Source: Triglochin maritima
Taxonomy: Eukaryota > Streptophyta > Magnoliopsida > Alismatales > Juncaginaceae
Length of the DNA stretch: 64,000 nt
Direction: 5' to 3'
Assembly: GCA_963682175.1 (NCBI GenBank)
Contig: OY821771.1
Location: forward strand, 42,056,201 to 42,120,200
The notes under the pieces were generated by a model, which made no database searches, was not told the DNA's origin, and was given only the letters and a program-made list of their open reading frames with translations. A program made the position numbers and the translations under genes. Below are positions 36,629 through 49,100 of the stretch, piece after piece (the stretch's first letter is position 1; the number at the start of each line of letters is the position of its first letter).

Positions 36629-37507
36629 TGGTTTGAGTTTGTGTTTTTTAAGAGGATGAGATGGGATGGGATGGGGTGTTTTAAAGAGATGGGGGTGGGG
36701 GATGATGTGTCGTAAGGGCTTAATATGCGTTTAATTTCTTTATTTAATCACATACATCCCAACTTCTCAACGTGATTCATGGTGTTGCTATTCAATTAAT
36801 CCTTAACAGGAATGGTGTTAGGAATTTCCAGTCCACGTGATTTTGGAGCAATTTACAAGTTACTCTTTATAATTTTGATGTCTATAATTCAATAAAATTG
36901 TAGTTAGATTCTACATTGTACTTCTTTTTTTTACTTGTAATTCAATTTAGATTTGTAATTACAGTTTATAATTCACATGGGCTGGATCATGGAGGGGTTC
37001 CAAGTCCAATTTGTGAATACGATAACAAAAAATTATTGAAAATTAGTTGGTTGACTTGATTTGGGATATGATTTGAAATATAATCATGTTTTGTACTTAT
37101 AAGTGAATATTTAGATACTCTTGAACTAAACTAACTAGGCAAATTTTATCTCCCTATCTCGGTTTGAAAAACTAAAAAAGATTGAAATTTTAAGAAATAA
37201 AAAAAGTTAAAGGGTTGTAATACTTGAAGTCGTCACAAACCAAATGAAAACCCCAAAATCCAAGGAATATCTGATTGCCAGTGTTTTAATTTAAGATATG
37301 GGGCAAGTCCTGTGTTCGTGGGAATGTTGCTGTTCACGTTTTGGAGGGTGAGAGTGGGACCTTTTTGTGGGGTCGGAGGTGGCTGCGGTGACTGGATCTG
37401 GACTCCAGTTGTGTGTTGTCGTGTGGGATCCAACTGTTGTCCAACCCGTGAGGGTGTGTGCTGCTCAGCTCCGAATTAATTTGTGGATTTAATGGTCGAG
37501 TTTTTGA
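36629..37507. other. upstream region of the xylosidase gene
   Basis: 36640-36700 on the minus strand is CCCATCT-rich with CTTTAAAACACC about 55-65 bases before the ATG, a weak TATA-like signal. The rest is AT-rich without a gene. Confidence 0.4.
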
Positions 37508-37515
37508 GACAAAAT

Positions 37516-37801
37516 TAGGGTTGTCAACTTTGGTTCGGTTCGATAGTTCGATTCGAACTCAACTTAAAAAATACTCAATTATAGTTTAACTTGAAAATAA
37601 AGAATCTTGATAAAAAATAAAAAAAAATTAAATTTGGTTAGGTAAACGAGTCGTTCGAACTCGAAAAAAATTGAGTTCGGCTCGTTAGCTCGTTCGAATT
37701 TTTTATTGTTTCATTTATAATTATTTTTTTATATTTAGTAATAAAATAAGATAATACTTATTGTTCAAATTTTTTCTCAACTCGGCTTGTTTACAACTCT
37801 A
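37516..37801. mobile_element. hAT-type MITE
   Basis: The exact 8-base duplication GACAAAAT lies at 37508-37515 and 37802-37809. The ends are TAGGGTTGTCAAC and, inverted, TAGAGTTGTAAAC. The interior repeats GTTCGA/TCGAAC motifs near both ends. Non-coding, 286 bases. Confidence 0.88.
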
Positions 37802-37809
37802 GACAAAAT

Positions 37810-38775
37810 GACTTTGAATTGAATGGATGCATGGTGTGTGAATTATTGTTTTTTTTTTGTTTCAAAATATGTGTTTAGTTATCTGTTCGGAAAATAAAAC
37901 AAGTTTAAGGTTGCTCGATATAAAGAAGTTCTTTATGTTTGTGAATCCATGGAGTTGCGTGCGTAAATCTTGAGTTGAAAAATGTGTGATAAATACTATT
38001 TGTAATAGATGGTGTCAAAACTTGAAAGTTACCAAGTAATGCACGTGATAGTTGATATTTGTATAGTTTTGAGAGTTGATTGTTTGAACCATTATAAATT
38101 TCCAAACAGTACCTCATATTCTAGTTTAAGTGTGATGTCATTTCCATTTCATGATTAATTAGAGGAACGGGAACCGGAGAATAATCGTTGTGAGTTTGGA
38201 TTGAGGGGAACTTGAGGGAGATTACTCACCTAGGGAAGAGCGTTAATGTGCAAATCTTTTTAAGAGCAAGGCTATTTTTTTAAAATCGAATGATTTAATG
38301 TTGTAAACCATAATTGACCCAAATATAATTAGTTAATTCACCTAAGGAAGGGAACGACATAAGTCAAGTCCTCAAGAGACAGGAGTCGAGAATATTGAGT
38401 CAAGAATCGAGAATATTGAGTCGAGAATGAAATCCAACAAAGTTGAAATCAATAGTTAAAAGATCCTTCACGTGACAATTGGAGTTTTTTTTGGCTCGTG
38501 ATGAAAATCACAAATTCGGATACAATCATATGCATGAGTAAGAAGTGCACGTCATCCTCAAAAGATTCGTGTGTATTATGTGATAAGCACATTGAAGCTT
38601 CCTACGTGGATTACTAAAAACAATTCAAACCATTAATCAATTAAGCCAACAAAAATAAGTATTCCATATCATTTTGAACATCACAAACATACATGGTCCC
38701 CTCGGTACAGGGAAGTTGGTTGAGTTGAGAGAGTGAATCATTTGTATAGTTAATTATGTCTTGATGAAAATAACA
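37810..38775. other. intergenic, no gene
   Basis: No recognisable gene. 38387-38430 has short repeats of GTCGAGAATATTGA. Confidence 0.5.
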
Positions 38776-38838
38776 TTAGAGCACCTAACGGGTGCTCTTT
38801 GCCAGGGCGCCCTCGAGGGCGTGCCCTGGGCGCCCGGC

Positions 38839-38857
38839 GGGGGGCCACGTGCCCCCC
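38839..38857. promoter_or_regulatory. CACGTG-centred GC palindrome, Harbinger 2
   Basis: Six G, one C, CACGTG, six C (19 bases), near-perfect dyad. It is the exact reverse complement of the block at 45982-46000 in element 3, which lies in the opposite orientation. Confidence 0.7.
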
Positions 38858-39060
38858 ATTCGTCCGATTTTTTGTTTTTGTTTTAAAAATAAATATTATT
38901 TATATATAATTATGATAATGTATTAATTAGGTAAATGAAATTTAATTAATTAGGTATTACAAAATAATTTAAAAAATATTTTATAATTAATTAACAATTT
39001 TTTGATTTACTTAAAAATAAAAAAAATCATAAACAAATTAAGAAATACAAAAACAATTGC

Positions 39061-39345
39061 TTGAGAAGTCCAAGCCTCGATCCAATCGTCTCGTCTTTAG
39101 TAAGTCACGCGCGTACTGTAGGTCCTCGATGCTTGAGAAGTCCAAGCCTCGATCCAATCGTCTCGTCTTTAGTGAGTCACGCGCGTACTGTAGGTCCTCG
39201 ATGTTTGAGAAGTCCAAGCCTCGATCCAATCATCTCGTCTTTAGTGAGTCACGCGCTAACTGTACGTCCTCGATGCTTGAGAAGTCAAAGCCTCGATCCA
39301 ATCGTCTCGTCTTTTGTGAGTCACGCGCGTACTATAGGTTACTTC
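39061..39345. repeat. 72-base tandem array, Harbinger 2
   Basis: Four units begin at 39061, 39133, 39205 and 39277 with TTGAGAAGTC and contain GAGTCACGCGCG. As 72 is a multiple of three, the array stays open in several frames, but these are not genes. Confidence 0.95.
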
Positions 39346-39400
39346 TCACAACTATAAATGTACTCCTCCTGGTTGGTTCTCTCTCATTCATCTACGAACA

Positions 39401-40713
39401 ATGTCTTCACCCGATAAGTCTTCCGGTTGGAAGTCTTCATCATCTTCAACATCCAATGACGAACTTTACGACCAAATGTTAAACTCCTTAACGGAGTATG
39501 TCTCCCAAGTGGTGGACCAACGTCCTAAGAGGCGTAGAATGCGAACTTCGAACCCAGATAGAGATAGGGAGCTTGGTTACAACCGTTGATTGCCGATTAT
39601 TTTTCTAACGACCATGTTTATCCTGACAACATTTTCAGGAGAAGATTTAGGATGTGAAAACATGTATTTCTTCGCATTGTGAGTGTCATTGAGGCGCCTG
39701 ATGTCTTCTTCCAACGTAATCCAGACGCCACCGGTAGGATGAGCATCTCTGGCCTGCAGAAATGTACCGCGGCGATTTGTATGCTAGCGTACGGTGTTGC
39801 GGCTGATGAGGTGGACGAATACTTGAGGCTAAGCGAATCCACGGCAAGAAACGCACTTGAGAAATTCTGCGATGGTGTAATTAACAACTTCAGCGGTGAG
39901 TACCTCCGAAGACCTAATGCAAATGACCTAGCACGGCTACTTCACGTTGGTGAGCAGCGTGGGTTCCCAGGCATGATGGGAAGTATCGATTGCATGCACT
40001 GGGTGTGGAAAAATTGTCATGTTGCTTGGAGGGGCCAATATCAAGGGCGTAGTGGCAATGCCACTCTTGTCCTCGAGGCAGTGGCGTTGGCTGACTTGTG
40101 GATATGACACTCGTTTTTTGGCACACCAGGTTCATGCAATGACTTAAATATCCTGCAACGATCTCCGGGTTTTGACGACGTAATAGAAGGACGAGCTCCA
40201 CCTGTGAATTTTGAGGTAAACGGTTCTCAATATAATATGAGATATTATCTTACTAATGATATTTATCCAAAATTGACAGCATTCATTCCATCCATCGTTC
40301 ATCCACAAACACTGAAGGACATGTTATTTGCTGAACGACAAGAAGCAGCACGCAAAGATGTAGAACGTGCATTTGGAGTCTTGCAAGCGCGATTCGCGAT
40401 AGTGAAGAAGTCATCTCTTGCATGGAGTAAGATTGTACTTAACAAAATAATGACAGCTTGCATTGTAATGCATAATATGATAGTGGAGGATGAACGTGAT
40501 TCCTTCGGTAATTTTGGAGATTGGAACGAATTTGTTCAGGATCAACCTGGAAATTCCGTGAACGACGCGGTTCGGTATTCCACTGACCGTGTATTGGATA
40601 TTACCAGGTACTTGAGAAGGAGAGATCAAGTGCGTGATCGCACCACGCATTTGAACCTTCAAGCCGATTTGGTCGACAATATATGGCAACGCTTTGGAGG
40701 AAATGCGTCTTGA
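39401..40713 (+). pseudogene. Harbinger transposase, frameshift and two stops
   Basis: The ATG at 39401 opens MSSPDKSSGWKSSSSSTSND and a basic segment. A one-base loss near 39586 shifts the frame; element 3 keeps the extra T. A TGA near 39655 replaces an arginine codon (RFRM-stop-KH). A third TGA near 40105 is at the same tryptophan codon as in element 1 (LWI-stop-HSFFG). The catalytic residues persist in GSIDCMHW, GSCNDLN and KDVERAFG. The C-terminal half (40110-40713) is open to its natural TGA. Confidence 0.9.
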
Positions 40714-41115
40714 TGTATTTGAAGTTTAGTATTTAAGTTTAGTATTTAAGCATGTATTTTTAGTTTTAGTTTCTAAATTTCCGGTTAATGTACTATGTAA
40801 TGTGGTTTTCTAAATTTTAATAATATTTTTGTATTTATTAATTAAATGTTAATTAAAAACGAATGAATTGTTGATATTAAATAATTACGACAATGATTAT
40901 TAATATATTTTGTTGATTGTTGAAAGAGTTTTGGAGAGAAGAATAAAAATAATGACGTGGTAACAAATACTGTAGCGTAACTAGGTGGATTGGGTAATGG
41001 TTAAGGATTTTGTAAGGGGTGGTTTGTGTTGACGTGACGGAGAAAGAAGCTGACGTGGCTGAGAGAGAAAGCATGACGCCCGGAAACTGCCTGGGCGCCG
41101 TTAATGATGCTCTTA

Positions 41116-42763
41116 GAGCACTACCGTTTGGAACTGAACTCGACTCTAACCCAAGTGAGGTGAGAGTATACAGCCAAAAAACATAATAAGTATACAGCCA
41201 GAATTTCTCTTACGGCAAGGAACGTAAACAAACTAATCTTTGATTCCTTTCACGTTTGCCCAAAAGTAATCTTTGTTGACTACTTCCACATAACCCAGCA
41301 AAGTCTCTCTGGATTCCATACCAAACATCATTAATATTAGTTTAAAAATCGGGAAAACATGTTTATTTAGAAAGTGGTCGGAGTTAGAAGCCATAGGTGA
41401 ATGAATAGAAGATGTGCGAATCCGTGAAGGGGTTTGGATTGTTGTGCTGACGATGTCTCGTACATATATGCATGGTGTTGGTTTATGGGGAAGCGTTTTT
41501 GACGAAGTGGTGAGGAAAGGTGGTGCGATCTTAATTGGGATTCAGATTATTGGAGCATTGTTGGTCTCACTGTTCGGATCTGCTGAATGTGGACAAACTC
41601 CACTGGATAATACAACAACTCTTGGACTCATGTCTGTGGCTCTGTCCAAGAGTTATAGCATGGAATATGATAAACTTTTAGTAGAAAATACTTTTTGTGA
41701 CATTTTTTGATGAGTATAGTAGAGGTTCATTTTAATTATTAAGGCGTTGCGAATCCGTATCATACAAATCAGAAGTTGTTATTCGAGTCCTACCCATCCA
41801 GCTGATCTAATTAAGTACCATTTGGTCCAAGTGTCACAGGAGATACACAATGTGTGTGTATTTTCAGTTTTCGGTATATTTGTTGCTGATTGCAATTCTC
41901 TGGTCTGTAAGCAGTGTTAAGACATGTGTGTGTGTGTTTTGTTTGTCTATGGTAATATATATTTTATCTACTCTACTACTTCATCATATTTTAAATCTTA
42001 AAATCCCAAATTTTAATAATGCTAAGATTCCTCTTTGGTAATATAATAGAAAAGAAAAATATATATTCTCAACGTGAGTAAAAGTTATGCAGTAGTATTG
42101 TTGCACGTGATTTAGGAAATAATGATGTGAAATTCAACGAATATATCTTATCTTCGACCATGCATGCATGCAAAAGAAGACAACACCTTCAGTCCTTCAC
42201 ACTTCAGTTTTGTGCATGTCAAAGTGAACACTAGTCACTAGCGCCTAACGAAGATAATATTCATTTGCAAAACACGAATCGCATTTGATGTAACTTACAT
42301 AACCACTCTGGTTAAATTATTAGGGCATATGGTGATTAACAAGATGTGATCATGCATCACTGCTTAGCCTTTAGTCCTTCCGACACTAAAGGATATGTCT
42401 TACCAACTGTTTGGTGGCTCGGCATTATTATAGTATCAATATCGTTGTCCACCAACTAATTAAACAGAATTTATGACAATAAATTGCCCATCTGACCTCT
42501 AAATAATACCCTTTGAAACACATTATCTTTTGTAATTTAATTAGGAATGCAACATACAAAAACATTCTCATTATTTAATCTATAAATGAAAAAAAAAACT
42601 AAGTGCAACATAAATAAACTCAATTTAGCTTAGTTGATAGATCTTTAAACTTAGAAAAATAGAGAACAAGAACTATATCTTTCACTCTAAAACCTAGTTA
42701 GGTGAAGAAATTAAAGCTGATTTAAAAAAGAAAAATAAACAGACAAACAATTGTTGGTATGTA

Positions 42764-42771
<8 letters not shown>
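41116..42771. other. intergenic; one unassigned open frame
   Basis: An open frame at 41414-41710 (98 codons, plus strand) has a hydrophobic stretch GAILIGIQIIGALLVSLFGS that could span a membrane, but no family is recognised and no exon context supports it. The rest is AT-rich. Confidence 0.35.

Positions 42772-42813
<42 letters not shown>
42772..42813. repeat. (TA)n microsatellite
   Basis: About 21 uninterrupted TA dinucleotides. Confidence 0.98.
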
Positions 42814-42815
<2 letters not shown>

Positions 42816-44259
42816 AGAAGCTATATGTAGAAATTGAAGTCATCAACCCAATGTTACACACAAGAAGATACAATCAACCAAGTGGTCCAAAGTGAAATAA
42901 TAATTCAAAAGGCAGGAAAGGTTTAAGAACATGAATGGGATCATGGATTCATGGGGATGGGTGGAGCATGGAGGAAAGACAAAAGTGGTGGCAACTACAG
43001 GATTGTATTTGTATCTTCTTCTTTCTCTCCATTACTTGCCTGTGATTGGTTGGTGGTGACAGAAGTTATAGCAGAAAGAAGAACAAGTGGGCAGACGTGA
43101 ATTTTGTGTTGTTTTGGGGGGTTTCCTTACTATGACATGCATGCATTTTTCTCTTTTTTTCCTAAAGTCAGAGATGGAAATATTTTATATATATATATTG
43201 TGGGTGTTGAGTTATAAAGACAGCTGTGGATATTTGTCTTATGGCACCATTCTAAATTCCTATTCCGATAATTAAAGCTACTGCTATTATTGGAGTTTTT
43301 ATATGAAAATCCTGTGAAATGGGAAGAAGTATTATTAACAATGTGATATGTTATATGCATAAGGAAAAAATATATCGGACCCAGAATAAATTATTGGGTA
43401 GGGACTAAATTTTGACAAGTACATATCGACCATTAAACTAACTACACAATATAAAACTTTAATAGTTAACACAAAATACATTTACAATGACACAAAACAA
43501 TATAAAAGTTTACAAAATTCCTCTACGGATTTTTAATATTTTGAATTCGTTGCATTATAGTATCGTTGTCGTTGCCATTAGGAATCTTAATTCGATAAAA
43601 TAAAAGTACCCAAAACAAATCATGCACCCAAACTTCTTCTACTTAATTTTATGATAAACAAAATAAATCTTTACATGACTGTAGGAGACGAATACGGAAG
43701 CTTGATCTTTTCCCTCAATTACTCGTGGTAAAACCAGCCACGGAGATGGGAGAGGGAGGATCGAGAATTCGAGATTAGGATTGAGGGGTTATGGTTTGCT
43801 GCTGGATGGGGTTTAGAAAAGGAAAATGTTTAGTGGACATGGACGTCCTTGACGTCCGTAAAGAGGACAACCCTGGTGTTTAAAAATGATCGATTTTAAG
43901 TGTAAAAATGTATCCCTGGAAGTGATAAAATACACTACAAAATGGTGGAATACTCTGTGTTTAAAAATATCTAACCATAAGTATAAAAAGAACAAACACC
44001 ATGTTTAAAAAGATAGCACATCCTAAACGTCCGCGTCCCCTCTAAGCTTTTTTGGAAAAAAGGTAGTTTGATATTTTTGTCGATTTGGGATAGGTAAACA
44101 ATCACAAATGCATTGTTTATTTTTTAAGATGAAATTGCACATTGGACCTCTACTTTGTTCCATATTACATTACAAAAAATCTATAGAAGACGGAATACAA
44201 GTACTTTAGGGCAATTTTTAAGATTTCTAGTTGGGGCTATAGCCCCCGTACCTATCCAC
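42814..44259. other. intergenic, no gene
   Basis: AT-rich. 43845-44040 shows a weak inverted resemblance between GGACATGGACGTCC on the left and GGACGCGGACGTTTAGG on the complementary right side, possibly an old MITE. No gene. Confidence 0.4.
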
Positions 44260-44675
44260 TTAGACCACCATTAACAGCGTCCGGACAGTTCCCGGGTGCC
44301 CGATTTTCTCTCTCAGTCACGTCAGCTTCTCGCTCCGTCACGTCAGTACAAACCAACCCCCCTACAAAATCCTTATTTTTTAACCATTATCCAATTCACT
44401 CAATCACGCTACAGTATTTGTTGTCACGTCATTATTTTTATTCTTCTCTCTAAAACTCTTTCAACAATCAACAAAATATATTAATAATCATTATTGTAAT
44501 GATTTAATATCATTAATTCATTCGTTTTTAATTAATATTTAATAATAAATAGAAAATATTATTAAAATTTAGGAAACCGCATTGCATAGTACATTAACTG
44601 GAAATTTAAAAACTAAAACTAAAAATACATCATTAAATATTAAACTCAAATACTAAACTTAAAATACATCAATAC

Positions 44676-45289
44676 ACATTTCCACACCCAGTGCATGCAA
44701 TCGATACTTCACATCATGCATGGGAACCCACGTTGCTCACCAACGCGAAGTAGTCGTGCTAAATCACTTGCATTAGGTTTTCGAAGGTATTCACCTCCGA
44801 AGTTGTTAATTACACCGTCGTAGAATTTTTCAAGTGTGTTTCTTGCCGTGGATTCGCTTAGCCTTAAGTATTCATCCATCTCATCAGCCGCAACACAGTT
44901 TTCTAGCATACGAATCACCGCGGTACATTTCTGCAGGTCAGAGATGCTCATCCTACCGGTGGCGTTCTGTGTACGTTGGAAGAAGACATCAGACGCCTCA
45001 ATGACACTCACAAGCGAAGAAAGACATGCTTTCGCATCCTAAATCTTCTCCTGAAAATGTTGTCAGGATAAACATGGGCGTTAGAAAAATAATCGGCAAT
45101 CAAACGGTTGTAACCAAGCTCCCTATCTCTATCCATGTTCGAAGTTCGCCTTCTACGCCTCTTAGGACGTCGATCCACCACTTCGGAGACATACTCCGTT
45201 AAGCAGTTCAACACTTGGTCATAAACTTCGTCATCGGATGTTGAAGATGATGAAGACTTTGAACTGGACGACTTATTGGATGAAGACAT
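44676..45289 (-). pseudogene. Harbinger transposase, truncated, frameshifted
   Basis: The ATG at 45289 gives MSSSNKSSSSKSSSSSTSDD, then the basic RRRRRTSN segment. A one-base deletion near 45010 changes frame (FLRL to VSVIEASDVFF). A TGA near 44707 replaces glycine just before SIDCMHW. The frame then runs into the deletion junction, so the second and third catalytic residues are missing. It cannot encode an active enzyme. Confidence 0.88.
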
Positions 45290-45360
45290 TGTTCGTAGAT
45301 GAACGAGTGAGATTTGGTAGAACCAACCAAGAGGACTGCATTTATAATTGTGAGAAATAA

Positions 45361-45735
45361 CCTACAGTGCGCGCGTGACTACACAAAACACAAGACGATG
45401 ACATCGGTTCTTTGACTTCTCAAGCATCGAGAACCTACAGTGCGCGCGTGACTACACAAAACATAAGATGATGACATCGGTTCTTGGACTTCTCAAACAT
45501 CGAGGACCTACAATATGCGCGTGACTACACAAAACACAAGACGATGACATCGGTTCTTGGACTTCTCAAGCATCGAGGACCTACAGTATGCGCGTGACTA
45601 CACAAAACACAAGACGATGACATCGGTTCATGGATTTCTCAAGCATCGATGACCTATAATATGCGCGTGACTACACAAAACACAAGACAATGACATCGGT
45701 TCTTGGGGTTCTCAAGCATCGAGAACCTACAGTAT
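45361..45735. repeat. 73-base tandem array, Harbinger 3
   Basis: Units start with CCTACA at 45361, 45434, 45507, 45580, 45653 and (partial) 45726, exactly 73 bases apart. The reverse complement aligns with the 72-base unit of element 2 (GATGCTTGAGAAGTCCAAG, GTCACGCGCG, CTGTAGGT), so both arrays share an origin. Confidence 0.95.
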
Positions 45736-45981
45736 TTCATATCCGTATTTGTATTGTATTTCGTATTCGAAGTTTATGAGTATTGTACTAGTCTTTCGTA
45801 TATGATTTTTTAATTTAATTATATCTTAATAAATCAAAAACAATTTAATTAATCATAAAATAATTTTACAATTAATTTTCAAAATCTAATTAATTAAATT
45901 ACAATTCAACTAATCAATACATTAACCTAATTATATATAACTAATCTTTTTCTTTTAAACAAAAAAAATTAACCAATCCGA

Positions 45982-46000
45982 GGGGGGCACGTGGCCCCCC
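45982..46000. promoter_or_regulatory. CACGTG-centred GC palindrome, Harbinger 3
   Basis: Six G, CACGTG, one G, six C. It occupies the same relative place as in elements 1 and 2, between the GC-rich terminus and the AT-rich stretch before the tandem array. ATTAACCAAT precedes it here and in element 1. Confidence 0.7.
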
Positions 46001-46112
46001 GGATTGGGCGCCCAGACGCTTTTCCGGGCGGATACCCGCCCGGGAACCACCCTACCGTTAAGGGAGGGCATTTCGGGTGCCCGGGTCGGGCGCCCGAAAA
46101 AGAGTGCTCTTA

Positions 46113-49100
46113 GGTCCGCCGACCCTAGATAATGACGTTGACTTGATAACTTTGCGAGAAGACTTACTCAGACATGATAAAACCTACAATAAAACAAGCA
46201 AATACATTCCGAATTCAATTAATATTAGATAACTTCTAAAAATTTAAAAGCCAAGTTCCAGCAATGATCTTGATTCTTGTTGATGTAATACGTCACGTTT
46301 CTAGGTCCACGTACTGTCCACTTGTAATAAGGTATACTTATTTTTTATTATCTCATGCGTTTAAATTAAGGATAACATTCACAATTAAAAGTGACCAGAT
46401 GGACCATGTTTCGATCTGGGACTTTGCCTCTGTAATTTGGGAAGAAAACAAAAGCTTGAGAAGTGATACAAATCTCAACTTTGTTTGTGACTAGACGTTA
46501 TGTTGGCTGAGCCACTTCCTACACTATATATCACGACTATAAATTTAATTTATATAAGATAACAAGCTCACCTATGAAATAGAGACAAATTGCAACATAA
46601 TCTGCATGTCTCATTTATTAGAACAGATCATGGTTTGCTTGGCTAGTGTTCATTCCGTTTCTTTAATCAATAATGAAAGATTGCTTCTGGTCTGGACACC
46701 TAATTTCGTATTGTTGTGGCATTAATCTGTTCATTTCACCCGTGAACTTGGCAATAATACCCATCCCACCAACTGTTCTCGCCGAGAGGAGTGTTATCCA
46801 TCCATACATGCAAAAACTATCAGAAGAGCAGGTTTACTCATACATCACATCGAAAAACATGTCGACAGAATGGTAGGTTGGAATTTGTTCAGAGTATTCT
46901 TATGAATATGGATTGATCGAAGACATGGACGGAGGGAAAAGCCAAAGCATATTGCTTTTCTTTTTTGTATTAATTTTCTTTCCACGAGAATGCATAGTTA
47001 GAAGCATACAAATTGATAATTTACTAAATGAAAATGCGTTATAATGAAAGCGACATATAGCAAAATACAGAAGGATTGAATGAGATTTCTAAATTGCAGA
47101 GAAATCATCATATCTAAACCCTTAAACTACAAAGCACATGCAACTCTTCTTTCGTTTTCAGTACAACAACGAATGAGACATTGATCTTTAATCGCCAACT
47201 CACGATTCCTTTTAATGCATGGTTCCTTTGCAAACAACCATTCTAACACATCCACGTCTCAGTTGGCCACATTCACATAAGATGCTGAGATCGATAGAGC
47301 TGCATGAAATACAAGCTGCCATGGATAAAGACATCATCCTTTTTGCTCAAGTGATAAAGGCACTAAGGATCCAACACCCACTCAAAACTAAACACTAATC
47401 ATCAAGATAACATGGGATAGGATACGATAGGAAGAAGGATCCACCAAGGCACTCCATTGTATAGTGCATCACCAACACTTCCACCAACACCCCATGAAAA
47501 AAAGCATTACCTACTCAAATTCAATCATGGATTGATGTATACAAGTTATTGGAGAATTCCATGAAAGGGACGTTATAACAATTAACATTTTCGGAGCACC
47601 TATGTTGGGTGGCCAAGATAAGTAGCACGATGTGGAAGATTTGGAAGTTGAGCTTTCACTATAGTTTGCAACAGTAGGACAAGCCCATGTCTCCGTAATA
47701 TAATTTGCTTATGCAAGAAACATGTAATTATTGCTTGCTTCACCTAACAAGGAAGATAATTAATCTTCTTTCTCGTCTGGCCAACTAAAACTAGTCCAAT
47801 TGGTAACATGATCTTTGTCAAGGTGATGGAACCGCAATGATCCCTCACCCCTAGGGAATATACGTGCATCGTAATTTATAAAAGTTGCAAATTTTCCATT
47901 GAATGAAGTTTAAGATTGTATAAGTATGAAAGCTCAACTCTAAACCAATTATTGATGAGTGGAAATATCCAAGATCTCAAGCTCAAAATGTGTCTACAGA
48001 AGGGTAGGCTAAAGTAGTATCAGTTGTAGCCTTGTAGGCTTTTAAGAGACTAATATATCATATAGAAGTATGAGTTTCCACCTCAACAAATTTGTAATTG
48101 AGGTACCGAAACTTCAGTAAATCACAAGAATAATCCAAATTGCTAAATATGATAGCATACTCAACGTCTCAGTGGTCCTACAAATATTCCATGGTCACTT
48201 TTTTCACATAATTTCATCAAAACATTACAGCTGAAGCATATATGATTATCCAAAACTGATATGTGAGGAGCACCATTACATGTCTGTAGCAATGTCTCAA
48301 GATTTTGTTCCACAAAAAATAGAAGTAGATACAAAAACAAAGCCCACATGTTCAACACAATTGACAAGTACATATTTCGAACCTTCTCTGGCAACTAATG
48401 AAGAATTCCCCGATCAGTCAAAGAAAATTCTACCTAACCAATTCTGAACACTTCTAATGCTTCAATACTAAAACCCATTTCTTTCACTTCACAGGAGCCT
48501 GACCAAATGAAGCACGATCACTCTAGTTACTTCATTTGCTGCACAAGGGTGGTGGGTACTTCACTTGATGTAAGATGTTTATCCACAGGCTCCAAAACTG
48601 AGTAATATTTACTACCAATAGCAGCTAGAGCAAATAAAAACAATTTATACTATAGCTAGCTAGCACAAAAAAATATTTTCATTTTGTTTTATGTTTTCAT
48701 GATGCACAGAAAACCCAGATTACAGAATAGGGAAAAATCATTAATTAGAAAAGGCAGAAAGGGCCCATGCATGAGATCACAGCGGAATCAAGCAGCTAAT
48801 CAGGTCCACCACTAACAACAAGGAATTAAATGGTACCTAATCAGGTCCACCACCTAGAAAACAAAAGGAACTCAATTAAAGACAGTAGAATCTCCATAAG
48901 GTGTTACACCATGAAAGTGATTTGGTCTAGCTCTCACAGTTGCAATGTCGAAATTGACATCTACTTTAAACAGAGCAGCACGCAGGAAAAGAACCTACGT
49001 ATTGGTGGACCTTCAGCCTAAATGCTTCAAATGGACAGACGTCACTAACAGTCACATTGGTCGTAGTGGTTGAATTAAAGTGATGTCATTTCGTGCCCGC

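Larger units (their letters stand above)
38779..41112 (+). mobile_element. PIF/Harbinger element 2
   Basis: Flanked by TTA at 38776-38778 and 41113-41115. The ends are GAGCACCTAACGGGTGCTC and, inverted, GAGCATCATTAACGGC. Order: GC-rich terminus, CACGTG palindrome, AT-rich gap, 72-base tandem array, transposase, AT-rich 3' part. The length is 2,334 bases. It is closer in sequence to element 3 than to element 1. Confidence 0.88.
44263..46109 (-). mobile_element. PIF/Harbinger element 3, internally deleted
   Basis: Flanked by TTA at 44260-44262 and 46110-46112. The left end is GACCACCATTAACAGC; the right end, inverted, is GAGCACTCTTTTTCGGGC. It is a relative of element 2 in the opposite orientation. 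The last third of the transposase is gone: GTGGAAA joins directly to TGTGTATTGATGTATTTTAA, which in element 2 lies beyond the stop codon. The length is 1,847 bases. Confidence 0.88.

Noticed and set aside
39057..39482. Open frames of 141 and 98 codons on the plus strand and 63 on the minus strand
   Set aside because: They translate the 72-base tandem array, which stays open in several frames because its length is a multiple of three.
39401..45289. Harbinger elements 2 and 3 as a segmental host duplication
   Set aside because: Each has its own terminal inverted repeats and TTA duplication, with unrelated DNA outside, so they are separate insertions.
39061..45735. Tandem arrays as a possible CRISPR array
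   Set aside because: The units are contiguous with no unique spacers, they lie inside Harbinger elements and the genome is a plant's.
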